Notes: generated from the letters alone by a model not told the origin. A stretch of 19,876 bases of DNA from Gammaproteobacteria bacterium (GCA_028571885.1 JAPVVU010000009.1:1-19876); one strand, 5' to 3'; numbered from the stretch's first letter, positions 1 through 7,725 are shown. Translations and numbers: made by a program.

Positions 1-92
1 AAGTTGTAAGTTGTAAGTTGTAAGTTGTAAGTCATTTTTCTTTTGTCTCTGGACTTACGACTTACGACTTACGACTTATAACTTCCGACTTC
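1..92. repeat. Inverted pair of 7-bp tandem-repeat arrays 3' of aroB
   Basis: The left arm has four AAGTTGT units plus a partial one (1-33). The right arm (53-92) has ACTTACG three times followed by diverged units ACTTATA and ACTTCCG. Bases 1-33 pair with 52-84 along the whole length around an 18-nt pyrimidine-rich loop (34-51). The four non-Watson-Crick positions would all be G-U wobbles in a plus-strand transcript and A-C mismatches in a minus-strand one. The array starts at the window edge, so its true left limit is unknown. It lies 2 bp beyond the aroB stop and could act as a 3' hairpin; that role is inference. Confidence 0.85.
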
Positions 93-94
93 TA

Positions 95-1189
95 TTATGC
101 CGTTGCGAAAGCGTGTAGTGTTTGATTTAACTTCTCAGTATCAAAATCTGATGTAATGAAGCTGCTGCCCAGAGCATCCATCAAGACAAGATGTAATTGC
201 CCATCCAGAACTTTCTTGTCACCAGCCATAAGTTCTATAAACTTCTGTACAGAGATGCGTACACCATGAACAACTGGCACTTGAGTCGGCAGGTTTGCCT
301 GTTCAATCAGGGTAATTATCTGCTGTTGTACTGTCGTATCAATCCAGCCATGCCTGACGGATAGATCAGCGGCCATAGCCATGCCAATGGCAACCGCTTC
401 ACCATGTAAACAATTACCATACCCTAAGCCAGTTTCTATGGCATGCCCAAACGTATGTCCAAGATTGAGTAAGGCTCTTTGCCCTTCTTCCCTTTCATCC
501 GCAGCAACAACATTCGCCTTATCCTGACAGGAAAACTCAATTGCATAGGCTAAAGCATCAGGATCACGATTATTTAATGCCGACATATTACTGCCTAACC
601 AATTAAAGAAGCTGCTGCTGTTAATTAATGCATATTTTATCACTTCAGCCAGACCAGCACTTAATTGTCTGTCATCCAGGGTATTCAATGTACTGGTATC
701 AGCAAGTACACATTTGGGCTGATGAAATGCACCGATCATATTTTTACCCAAAGGATGATTGACGCCGGTTTTTCCGCCAACCGAAGAATCAACCTGCGCC
801 AGCAGCGTGGTAGGAATTTGAATAAAGTTAACACCTCTGCGGTATATTGCAGCGGCATAACCTGTCATATCACCGATAACACCGCCACCTAAAGCAATGA
901 GTGTCACACGGCGATCAAATTTCTTTTCCATTAAGCGATCAATAATGGGTAATATGCCATCATAAGTTTTATACACCTCACCATCAGGTAAAATGACAGT
1001 TTCACATTGATAGTCTGAAAAAAGCGTCAACACTTTATCCAGATACAATGGTGCAATGGTTTCGTTGGTGACGATGACAATTTGCCTGCCACTGATATAC
1101 GGAGGTATTAATGACTTATCATTCAATAAATCCTGACCAATAAAAATTGGGTAACTACGCTCACCTAAATCAACATTTAATGTAATCAT
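95..1189 (-). CDS. aroB: 3-dehydroquinate synthase
   Basis: Converts DAHP to 3-dehydroquinate, the second step of the cytosolic shikimate pathway, using NAD and a divalent metal. The 364-aa length is normal (E. coli about 362). Visible signatures are the glycine-rich GGGVIGD stretch (101-107), the PTTLLAQVDSSVGGKTGVN region (126-144), and the expected metal ligands E182 (in AEVIKYAL), H245 (in NLGHTFGH) and H262 (in LHGEAVAIGM). Start is ATG at 1189; no strong Shine-Dalgarno precedes it, as the upstream sequence is AT-rich and abuts the heptamer repeat. It follows aroK on the same strand with a 91-bp gap filled by repeats, the usual aroK-aroB arrangement downstream of pilMNOPQ. Nothing is missing from the protein. 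Confidence 0.97.
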   Translation of the reverse strand: MITLNVDLGERSYPIFIGQDLLNDKSLIPPYISGRQIVIVTNETIAPLYLDKVLTLFSDYQCETVILPDGEVYKTYDGILPIIDRLMEKKFDRRVTLIALGGGVIGDMTGYAAAIYRRGVNFIQIPTTLLAQVDSSVGGKTGVNHPLGKNMIGAFHQPKCVLADTSTLNTLDDRQLSAGLAEVIKYALINSSSFFNWLGSNMSALNNRDPDALAYAIEFSCQDKANVVAADEREEGQRALLNLGHTFGHAIETGLGYGNCLHGEAVAIGMAMAADLSVRHGWIDTTVQQQIITLIEQANLPTQVPVVHGVRISVQKFIELMAGDKKVLDGQLHLVLMDALGSSFITSDFDTEKLNQTLHAFATA

Positions 1190-1198
1190 ATTTTATAT

Positions 1199-1290
1199 TA
1201 AGCGTTCAGCATTCAGCGTTCAGCGTTCAGAATTGAGCCAAAAAATATGAGCCTTTGACTTAACGCTTAACGCTGAACACTTAACGCTTA
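1199..1290. repeat. Inverted heptamer arrays between aroK and aroB
   Basis: The left arm 1199-1230 is built of AGCGTTC units (one is AGCATTC). The right arm 1259-1290 is built of TAACGCT-type units (one is GAACACT). The arms are complementary at 27 of 32 positions around a 28-nt spacer. The right arm runs into aroK: its last 10 bases provide the aroK stop codon, the two preceding codons and one base of a third. It has the same architecture as the 1-92 array but a different heptamer. It may fold into a long hairpin between two co-directional genes; an effect on aroB expression is inference. Confidence 0.85.
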
Positions 1291-1805
1291 TCTCTTATCA
1301 AACCCTCTAGTTCTTTAACTGCACTATGGACAGACATTTTATTCGTTTCCAGTATTATATCAGCTAATTCCCGATAAATCGGTTCGCGCTCAGTCAGAAT
1401 AGCTTGTAGTTTTTTTCTGGGATCAGCCGTTTGTAAAAGTGGGCGATTTTTGTCTTTTGATGTTCTTTCCAGTAAATCATCGATGCCCGCACAAAGGTAA
1501 ACAACTGTACCTGAGCGCTTTAACGCAAGTTGATTTTCTCTTTTTAAAACTGCACCGCCACCTGTGGCCAGGACGATGTGATTTTTTTTTGTCAATTCAG
1601 AAATAACATCTTTTTCACGCCGACGAAAGCCTTCTTCACCTTCTAATTCAAAAATCAATGGTATAGCAACACCTGTTCGTTCTTCAATTTCACGATCACT
1701 GTCAAAAAAATCAAAATCCAGAAGTCTCGCAATTTGCCGACCAATTGTCGTTTTTCCAGCCCCCATGGGACCGATTAAAATAATATTACTAATGATACGC
1801 TCCAT
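1281..1805 (-). CDS. aroK: Shikimate kinase I
   Basis: Phosphorylates shikimate at the 3-OH with ATP in the cytosol. I start it at the ATG at 1805, giving 174 aa, matching E. coli AroK (173 aa). The frame is open upstream to a TTG at 1844, but the 13 extra residues have no counterpart in the family. Signatures are the P-loop GPMGAGKTT (residues 12-20), the shikimate-binding DSDREIEERTG, the conserved ELEGEEGFRRRE, the LATGGGAV glycine loop, and the lid with KNRPLL. It lies downstream of pilQ beyond a terminator-like hairpin and upstream of aroB. Its last two codons and stop fall inside the heptamer repeat, so the extreme C-terminus may be repeat-derived. Confidence 0.95.
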   Translation of the reverse strand: MERIISNIILIGPMGAGKTTIGRQIARLLDFDFFDSDREIEERTGVAIPLIFELEGEEGFRRREKDVISELTKKNHIVLATGGGAVLKRENQLALKRSGTVVYLCAGIDDLLERTSKDKNRPLLQTADPRKKLQAILTEREPIYRELADIILETNKMSVHSAVKELEGLIRDKR

Positions 1806-1874
1806 AAAGAAAGCCAATAAAATTTTTGAAGTGTAATATGACAAATCATGATAATTTAATCAAGCCTCATACTA

Positions 1875-1907
1875 AAAAAGGGCCGCGGTTTCCCGACAGC
1901 CCTTTTT
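1875..1907 (-). terminator. Terminator-like hairpin between pilQ and aroK
   Basis: AAAAAGGGC at 1875-1883 pairs perfectly with GCCCTTTTT at 1899-1907 around a 15-nt loop. On the minus strand the GC part of the stem is followed by six T, a normal intrinsic terminator for the pil operon. Because both flanks are A/T runs it could also work on the plus strand. It would separate or attenuate pilMNOPQ from aroKB. Confidence 0.7.
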
Positions 1908-1931
1908 GACTTTTAAATGAACTTAACCATT

Positions 1932-4025
1932 CTATCTAACTGATAAGGTTTCATCCATAATTTTAGGTGTTATAAAGATGATAAGCTCAGTTTTATCATT
2001 ACTATCACTATTTACTCTAAAAGCAGCACCAATAACTGGAATCTCACCTAATATCGGCACTGAGTCTGTTGTCTGGGTCCTATTATGCTCAAAAATACCG
2101 CCTAAGACTACCGTATCACCATTATCCACTAAGACAGATGTCTCAATTGATTTGGTGGCAATACTGGGAGCAGAACCAACACCAGTGGGTACAATTGCAT
2201 CAACTTCATCTTTATTAATTTTTAACTCCATATGAACCTTATTGCCTGGAATAATCAATGGCGTCACTTCAAGGCTTAAAACGGCATCTTTAAATTCAAC
2301 AGAAGGTGCGCCGCCAAGATCTACTGTTTGATAAGGCACTTCCCGACCTGCTTTGATGATAGCTGGATTACCATTGGTTGTTACCACTCTTGGACTGGAA
2401 ATCAATTCTGATGTGCCTTCCGTCTGAGATGCAGAGACTTCAAGATCAACAAGATAGCTACTATTAAGTAGAGCAAAGGTCACCCCTAACAAATTTTTCT
2501 GACGCAGCCCTAAATCGACTATGCCATTTGTTGTCTGGGTGGTATTGGTTGTTCCCGGAGCTAAATCGCCACGATTTTTAACTTCCCCTGAGTTATTTGT
2601 CGAACCAAAATTCCAGTTTAACCCCATATCTTTTTCAAACTTGTCTGTCGCAGAAACAACCCGGGCATCAATCAACACCTGTCGGGTAGGCGTATCGATT
2701 TGCTCAATTAATTTTCTTAACTGAGCGATATTTCGGGCAGTATCACGTACAATCAATTTATTGGTTCTATCATCACCAACAATAGTGGCTCTGGATGAAA
2801 TATATGATGCACCTTCTTCATCGTTTCCTTCCCCTGCCGCTGTGTCACTGACCTGATTTTTACTTGCTTCTTTATCACCCATTTCATTCAGTAGATCAAC
2901 TACTGCAGAAGCCGGCACATATTGAAGCTGAATTGTTTCTGTCACCAGTGGTAATAGATCTGCAATTTGTTTTTTCGCTTCTAATTCCTGCTTTTCAATG
3001 GCAGCAAGTTCTTCTGCCGGAGCAACGCGCATGACGTTACCTTCTTCACGCATGCCAAGCCCTTTAGTTTTCAAAATAATTGCCAGAGCCTGATCCCATG
3101 GGACATTTTTTAACCTTAAAGTAATGCTGCCACTCACAGTATCACTGGTCACCATATTCTTTCCGGTAAAGTCTGCAATCAATTGCAGCACAGCACGGAC
3201 TTCGATATCCTGAAAATTCAGGGACAGCCTTTCACCAGAGTAACCAAATTTAGCTTTTTCTCGTGCTTCTTTTTGCGCCTTGGTTAAGCCCTTCACTTCA
3301 ATAGTGAATGTTTTGCCTGCCTGATAACCAAGATGTTCGAATTCTCCTTTAGTATCCACCAGCATTTTAATATTTCTGCCTGATGCAAAGGTATCAATAA
3401 AAGACACGGGAGTATTAAAATCATTCACATCAAGGCGTCGCTCTAAATCAGATGGCAAACTGACATTCTCAATTTCCACAATCAGTTTTTCAAATTCTTG
3501 TTTTAAATTAACATTTTTGGGTTGCTCTGTGAAAGAGATAATAATATTACCTTCACCCTCATCGCCCAGACGAAAATCAATATCCCTGATTACATTCCTG
3601 CCTAATGAGGCGGTAGAGCGTGACACATTGGCTTCATCAAGAATAATAACAACTTTGTTACCAACAATTTCCGTTGAATATTTAGTCAGGGCAACCATAT
3701 TTAAAACAACACGAGTACGCCCGCCTGCAGCAACAGCTGTAATACTTCGAGCCAGGCCAATACCAATAGATTGGCGTTTGTTCTCAAGGGCAACACCCGT
3801 ATCCGGAAAATCCAGAGCAATTCGAGCAGGTGTATCAATGGTAAAAGTGCCTGGCTCTGGTGCAGTTTCACTAAACTGCAAGACTATCTGCACTTTATCC
3901 CCTGGAATTGATGCAAAGGATATATCTTCAAGCATATTACTGGCATGCACAGCACTCACAACGCTTATGGAAATTCCCCATAAAACAGCCAATAAAAACT
4001 GTTTAAAAATTATTTTACTGTTCAT
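1932..4025 (-). CDS. pilQ: Type IV pilus secretin PilQ
   Basis: Outer-membrane secretin forming the channel through which the type IV pilus exits. The protein has 697 aa. A signal peptide (about 1-28, cleaved near VHA-S) is followed by two AMIN domains (about 33-128 and 140-236) that in the family bind peptidoglycan, an STN/N0 domain (about 268-318, LSLNFQDIEVRAVLQLIADF), an N1 domain (about 365-445), and the C-terminal secretin barrel (about 505-692) ending in the typical VPILGEIPVIGAAFR and TELIIFITPKIM segments. Start is ATG at 4025 with a purine-rich AGAGAGA upstream. It follows pilP after 125 bp containing a 14-bp tandem repeat, a looser spacing than the pilM-N-O junctions. A terminator-like hairpin follows the gene. 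Confidence 0.97.
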   Translation of the reverse strand: MNSKIIFKQFLLAVLWGISISVVSAVHASNMLEDISFASIPGDKVQIVLQFSETAPEPGTFTIDTPARIALDFPDTGVALENKRQSIGIGLARSITAVAAGGRTRVVLNMVALTKYSTEIVGNKVVIILDEANVSRSTASLGRNVIRDIDFRLGDEGEGNIIISFTEQPKNVNLKQEFEKLIVEIENVSLPSDLERRLDVNDFNTPVSFIDTFASGRNIKMLVDTKGEFEHLGYQAGKTFTIEVKGLTKAQKEAREKAKFGYSGERLSLNFQDIEVRAVLQLIADFTGKNMVTSDTVSGSITLRLKNVPWDQALAIILKTKGLGMREEGNVMRVAPAEELAAIEKQELEAKKQIADLLPLVTETIQLQYVPASAVVDLLNEMGDKEASKNQVSDTAAGEGNDEEGASYISSRATIVGDDRTNKLIVRDTARNIAQLRKLIEQIDTPTRQVLIDARVVSATDKFEKDMGLNWNFGSTNNSGEVKNRGDLAPGTTNTTQTTNGIVDLGLRQKNLLGVTFALLNSSYLVDLEVSASQTEGTSELISSPRVVTTNGNPAIIKAGREVPYQTVDLGGAPSVEFKDAVLSLEVTPLIIPGNKVHMELKINKDEVDAIVPTGVGSAPSIATKSIETSVLVDNGDTVVLGGIFEHNRTQTTDSVPILGEIPVIGAAFRVNSDSNDKTELIIFITPKIMDETLSVR

Positions 4026-4090
4026 AATATTCTCTCTAATATTTCCCGGATTACTTATGTAAAAACGCTATTATTATTTATTAATTTGTC

Positions 4091-4132
4091 TTTTCTTAGC
4101 TACTTTTTCTTAGCTACTTTCTCTTAGCTACC
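4091..4132. repeat. 14-bp tandem repeat, three copies, in the pilP-pilQ gap
   Basis: Unit TTTTCTTAGCTACT occurs at 4091-4104 and 4105-4118, with a slightly diverged third copy at 4119-4132. The core CTTAGCTAC starts at 4095, 4109 and 4123, so the period is exactly 14 (two heptamers). It lies 18 bp beyond the pilP stop, in the transcribed spacer before pilQ. Confidence 0.85.
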
Positions 4133-4150
4133 AAAGGTATTAACTAATAG

Positions 4151-4660
4151 CTATTCACTTAAAGCGATTGCTGCTTCACGTTCTTCCCAACCACCTTTTT
4201 TATCAGAAACAAGTTCTAGTAATAAAACTTCTTCTTCACTGATGGAAATAACCTTGCCATAGTTTTTCCCCATATAATGACCGACTGATACTCGATGCAA
4301 TAAACCCTCAGGATCTTTTACCAATATCCACTCCGACTCTTTTTGGGCCAAAGTACCAACCATTCTCAGACTATCCAGTGAAAAATCTTCCAGTGGTTCT
4401 CTGGGGCGATTTTCATCAGGTCTGGGTCCACGATAGGGTCCGCTAAAAACTTCAATATCCACTACCGGTTTAAACGGGTCTCGAATATCCTGAGCATCAT
4501 ATGCATAAGGAGGATGAGTGGTAAATTCCGGCAGAGGCTTAACTGTTCCCTTATAAGTTGCCTTTGTTTTTTGAACATAGGTTTGCAAATCGCTCATATC
4601 ATTCGTCACACAGCCAGCGAGTGTCAACAATGATGTCATTATTAGTATTGTTCTTTTCAT
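4151..4660 (-). CDS. pilP: Type IV pilus assembly lipoprotein PilP
   Basis: Periplasmic, membrane-anchored lipoprotein linking the inner-membrane PilMNO alignment complex to the PilQ secretin. The 169-aa protein has a lipoprotein signal MKRTILIMTSLLTLAGC with the lipobox LAGC (acylated Cys17). A proline-rich linker follows, with the conserved PPYAYDAQDIRDPFKP (about 50-65), then the small beta domain (about 90-160: LRMVGTLAQKESEWILV and LHRVSVGHYMGKNYGKV) that docks on the secretin N0 domain in studied homologues. Start is ATG at 4660; the upstream Shine-Dalgarno is weak. It sits between pilO and pilQ, but both neighbouring gaps (156 and 125 bp) are long for this operon and carry tandem repeats. 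Confidence 0.95.
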   Translation of the reverse strand: MKRTILIMTSLLTLAGCVTNDMSDLQTYVQKTKATYKGTVKPLPEFTTHPPYAYDAQDIRDPFKPVVDIEVFSGPYRGPRPDENRPREPLEDFSLDSLRMVGTLAQKESEWILVKDPEGLLHRVSVGHYMGKNYGKVISISEEEVLLLELVSDKKGGWEEREAAIALSE

Positions 4661-4740
4661 CTAAATCAATCTCTATTATTCCTGCCAAAATTTCTCATAT
4701 TTAATTTTCGATTAAAAATCGTTTTTATAAAAGAAATATC

Positions 4741-4813
4741 AGAAGTCATTAACCTTACTTGAAAGTCATTAACCTTAATTGAAAGTCATTAACCTGCTTG
4801 AAAGCAATTAATC
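4741..4813. repeat. 20-bp tandem repeat, about 3.5 copies, in the pilO-pilP gap
   Basis: Units at 4741-4760, 4761-4780 and 4781-4799 share AGTCATTAACC followed by a variable T-rich end and TTGAA. A fourth, truncated and diverged unit (4800-4813) ends 3 bp short of the pilO stop. It lies in the transcribed spacer between pilO and pilP. The period is 20 bp, so it is not a multiple of 7 like several others in this window. Confidence 0.85.
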
Positions 4814-4816
4814 AAA

Positions 4817-5461
4817 TTAACGTTTACGTCTTTTTTTGCCTTTACCTGCTGTTGAAATCTCATCCTGATCAAGATAACGATAGGTTTTAGCCACCAAAGT
4901 GATGCTTAACCTCTTATCATCATCGACTTCAGCAACATCGCCTTTTTCTTCTTTTCCTGGTGTCATAGCAACATCATGAATGGTAACAATTCGAGGTAAT
5001 GCGGCAATACCTGTCGCGAAACCACCAAAATCGTGATAGGTTCCTGTTACCTTAATGTTAACAGGTAATTCTGCATAAAATTCTTTACGAATTTCGCCCG
5101 AAGGCTTAAACAAACTGAACTCTAAATTATTACTCAAGCCTGTTTGCGAAATTTCTACCAGTAAATCAGCCACTTCTGTTTTTTGCGGTAATTGTCTTAA
5201 CATGGAACCAAAGCGTTTTTTCATTTCAACCATTTGTAGCTTATAGGCTTCAAGATTTGCCGCTTTCCCCTGTTTGGTCTTAAACTCTTTTTTAAGTGGT
5301 TCTTCTTTGTTTTCAACTTTTTCAAGTTCGGCAAGTTTATCCTGAGTAAAATAATAGAAACCGCCACCCACAACGATTGCAAAAACAATAAAAGCAGCAG
5401 CTAATCTTGCTCCAAGCGGCCAGCTGCCTATATTTTCAAAATCCAGTTCATTTATATTCAT
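4817..5461 (-). CDS. pilO: Type IV pilus inner-membrane protein PilO
   Basis: Bitopic inner-membrane protein that pairs with PilN in the pilus alignment subcomplex. Its 214 residues show a short cytoplasmic start (MNINELDFENIGSWPLGAR), one membrane helix (about 19-40), a charged coiled coil (about 43-92), and a periplasmic ferredoxin-like core (about 95-195, including FKPSGEIRKEFYAELPVNIKVTGTYHDFGGF). The C-terminus is very basic (AGKGKKRRKR). The start ATG at 5461 lies 5 bp after the pilN stop, so the two are almost certainly co-transcribed. pilP follows after a 156-bp repeat-containing gap. Confidence 0.95.
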   Translation of the reverse strand: MNINELDFENIGSWPLGARLAAAFIVFAIVVGGGFYYFTQDKLAELEKVENKEEPLKKEFKTKQGKAANLEAYKLQMVEMKKRFGSMLRQLPQKTEVADLLVEISQTGLSNNLEFSLFKPSGEIRKEFYAELPVNIKVTGTYHDFGGFATGIAALPRIVTIHDVAMTPGKEEKGDVAEVDDDKRLSITLVAKTYRYLDQDEISTAGKGKKRRKR

Positions 5462-5466
5462 AGCGC

Positions 5467-6048
5467 TTACCCCTTACCCTTTTCATCTTTTTTCTTTTTA
5501 TCCTCGGGATTGGCTTGTTGTGATGTAAGAGTGAATTGGCTATAGCCATCTCCTTCACCTTTCTTTTTACTCTGAATCACTTTCAAATTTGGACTTTTTA
5601 ACCATTCTGCACGTTCAATATTTCGCATGTAAGCTGACACCCTAGCATTAGACTGGGCGACACCATCAAAAGTCAGCGATTTTTTCTTCTGATTGAATTT
5701 TGTCAGATGAACGCCCTCAGGCAGAACCTTAACTAAATCATCCAGCATATGAACGCTATCAGAACGATTACCCTGTAACTCCTGGATGACATTCATCCGC
5801 GCCAGCAAATCTGCTTTTTCCTTTTCCAGAGCCTTAATCTCGGCAATGGCTTTCTCAACTTTTTTAATTTCACTGCTCAAATAATTATTACGAGAATCCT
5901 GGTAATCTATCATCGCACCCAGTTGCAATTGCACAGCAAAGACTGTTGCAATACCAGCAATTGCCGCCCCTGCAAGCATGCCATAAAACTGTTGCTCTAT
6001 TTGTTTGCGTCGTTCTTCACGCCAATTGAGTAAATTAATTCTGGCCAT
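5467..6048 (-). CDS. pilN: Type IV pilus inner-membrane protein PilN
   Basis: Binds PilM through its cytoplasmic N-terminus and dimerises with PilO. The 193-aa protein begins MARINLLNWREERRKQ, the conserved PilM-binding INLLxWR motif (residues 4-10). A membrane helix follows (about 22-43), then a coiled coil rich in Glu and Lys (about 48-85) and a ferredoxin-like periplasmic domain (about 95-175). The tail is lysine-rich (KKKKDEKGKG), paralleling the basic tail of PilO. The start ATG (6048) abuts the pilM stop with no gap, indicating translational coupling. Confidence 0.96.
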   Translation of the reverse strand: MARINLLNWREERRKQIEQQFYGMLAGAAIAGIATVFAVQLQLGAMIDYQDSRNNYLSSEIKKVEKAIAEIKALEKEKADLLARMNVIQELQGNRSDSVHMLDDLVKVLPEGVHLTKFNQKKKSLTFDGVAQSNARVSAYMRNIERAEWLKSPNLKVIQSKKKGEGDGYSQFTLTSQQANPEDKKKKDEKGKG

Positions 6049-7119
6049 TTAATCGAAACTCCTTAATGCAAGTCCACAAGCAATCATCAATGCCGGAGCA
6101 TCGTTACTCAGCACCTGAGCTTTAATTTTGGACGATAATGTCATATTTGCAAATGGGTTTGCTATAGAAGTACTGATACTCAATCGCTCTTCAATCATTT
6201 GATCAATATCAGGAATAGATGCACTGCCGCCGGCTAAAACAATATGGTCAACAGAACTAAATTGACTGGAGGAAAAGAAAAATTGCAATGAACGACTAAT
6301 TTGCTGTGTCATTGCCTCTTTAAAGGGTTCTAAAACTTCTGGCGTATACGTATCAGGTAAGCCCCCCTGTTTCTTTGCCATGCCTGCTTCTTCATAAGAC
6401 AAACCATAGCGACGCTGAATTTCTTCCGTTAATTGCTTACCGCCAAAAACAGCTTCGCGAGTATAGATGGTTTTCAGGTCATGCAGAACACTTAGAGTGG
6501 TCATCGTCGCGCCAACATCAAAAACGGCAACCGTCATGTCATCAGCACCATTGGGCAACTGCGGTGCAATCAATGAAAAAGCATTTTCCATCGCATAGGC
6601 TTCAACATCTATAACCTTAGAGTGCAGACCGCCCAAATCAGCAGCTGCCACACGGACATCCACATTTTCACTCCGAGAAGCAGCGAGCAGGACATCCATT
6701 TGTTCTGGAGATGCTTCACTTGGCCCCTGCACTTCAAAATCAAGATTGACTTCATCAAGTGAATAAGGAATGTATTGATCAGCCTCAACCATAATCTGAC
6801 TTTCCAGCTCATCCTCAGTCAAATCTGCCGGCATTTGAACAATTTTAGTAATAACGGATGAGCCCGCAACTGCCATAGCCGCATTTTTTTGCCGGGTAGC
6901 TGAACGTTTCACCGCTTTTCTTATTGCCTCACCAACTGCATCAACATCTGTAATGTTTTTCTCAGCAACTGAATTGGGCGGTAAAGGCTCAACAGTATAA
7001 GCCTCAACCCTGTATTTGCTGCCGCTTTTAGACAACTCCAGCAATTTTACAGCGGATGAGCTGATGTCAACTCCCAGCAAATTTTGTGCTTTAGTTCCGA
7101 ATAATTGTGCAAAAGCCAA
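6049..7119 (-). CDS. pilM: Type IV pilus assembly ATPase-like protein PilM
   Basis: Cytoplasmic actin/FtsA-like protein that recruits the PilN N-terminus beneath the inner membrane. I see actin-fold signatures: phosphate-1-like LLGVDISSSAVKLLEL near the N-terminus, DVGATMTTLSVLH (phosphate-2-like), and VLAGGSASIPDID (adenosine motif) near the C-terminus. No ATG precedes the first conserved motif. The frame allows TTG at 7125 or 7119. A clear AAAGGA at 7127-7132 lies only 1 nt from the first but 7 nt from the second, so I choose TTG 7119 (356 aa). First gene of the pil operon, divergent from mrcA; PilN begins immediately after its stop. Confidence 0.95.
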   Translation of the reverse strand: MAFAQLFGTKAQNLLGVDISSSAVKLLELSKSGSKYRVEAYTVEPLPPNSVAEKNITDVDAVGEAIRKAVKRSATRQKNAAMAVAGSSVITKIVQMPADLTEDELESQIMVEADQYIPYSLDEVNLDFEVQGPSEASPEQMDVLLAASRSENVDVRVAAADLGGLHSKVIDVEAYAMENAFSLIAPQLPNGADDMTVAVFDVGATMTTLSVLHDLKTIYTREAVFGGKQLTEEIQRRYGLSYEEAGMAKKQGGLPDTYTPEVLEPFKEAMTQQISRSLQFFFSSSQFSSVDHIVLAGGSASIPDIDQMIEERLSISTSIANPFANMTLSSKIKAQVLSNDAPALMIACGLALRSFD

Positions 7120-7126
7120 AACCAAA

Positions 7127-7132
7127 TCCTTT
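7127..7132 (-). promoter_or_regulatory. Shine-Dalgarno deciding the pilM start
   Basis: AAAGGA on the minus strand, 7 nt before the TTG at 7119 and only 1 nt before the TTG at 7125. The spacing favours the downstream TTG. Confidence 0.65.
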
Positions 7133-7697
7133 ATTATTAGAGTATTACTATTTAGAGGTCACTAAGAATACAAAACTTTTATTATCAACTTTCTATTATA
7201 GTAAGTCAGTAATAAGCGCTTCCTGTTTACCCTCAACCAATTACAAATAGTTAGTGGCCACTCTCCACATTAATAAGAAGCGCATTAAAATGGCCTCATT
7301 CAATGGGAAATAAAAACCAAAAGTAGCATATTCTTTCAATGACTTACAAGATAATCATAATACATTAGATTAATTTTGCAAGTTTCCCCTAAAAAATAGC
7401 AATTAATTTAACTATTATCAAACATTCTCTTCTAATCTAGACTACAAACGATGAATAAACAAAGTTGCAGACAGTTTAATTACAAAAAAGTGAATATTTT
7501 TTCTTTATTTGCCTTACAAAGGCTATTTTTCATGATTAAAGTGATTGTTCAGAGTAATAACACTCCTTAATTACTTTTATCAATAACACTGAGCAAAAAC
7601 GGCTTTCTGTTTCTCTTCAATTAGTTAGAAGATATTCATATGATAGTACATTAAAGACCATAATCAAGGAAGCAATGAAATATTTTTTAAAAACGAG

Positions 7698-7725
7698 TGT
7701 GATATCACAAAAAAAGCTCTATAAT
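7698..7725 (+). promoter_or_regulatory. Candidate mrcA promoter with 12-bp palindromic operator
   Basis: TATAAT at 7720-7725 is a perfect -10 hexamer, 42 bp before the mrcA start. No good -35 is seen at 17 bp. Instead a perfect 12-bp palindrome TGTGATATCACA (7698-7709) covers that position. The half-sites resemble those of CRP-family regulators, but the 2-bp centre is too short for a standard CRP site (6 bp). It may be an operator for another dimeric regulator; that is inference. Confidence 0.4.

Noticed and set aside
1..92. CRISPR array or transposon end
   Set aside because: Units are only 7 bp and contiguous with no spacers, and no transposase or target duplication is visible.
1806..1844. 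N-terminal extension of AroK from the TTG at 1844
   Set aside because: It would add 13 residues without family counterpart; the ATG at 1805 gives the normal length.
3517..4062. 181-codon open frame on the plus strand opposite the pilQ N-terminus
   Set aside because: It lies antisense to the well-conserved pilQ AMIN region, has no recognisable motif, and its composition follows from pilQ codon use.
7451..7570. 39-codon frame (MNKQSCRQFN...) in the pilM/mrcA intergenic region
   Set aside because: No Shine-Dalgarno and AT-rich composition; nothing distinguishes it from a chance frame.
7698..7709. CRP/FNR binding site
   Set aside because: The TGTGA and TCACA halves are separated by 2 bp rather than 6, so the two subunits could not contact it in the usual way.
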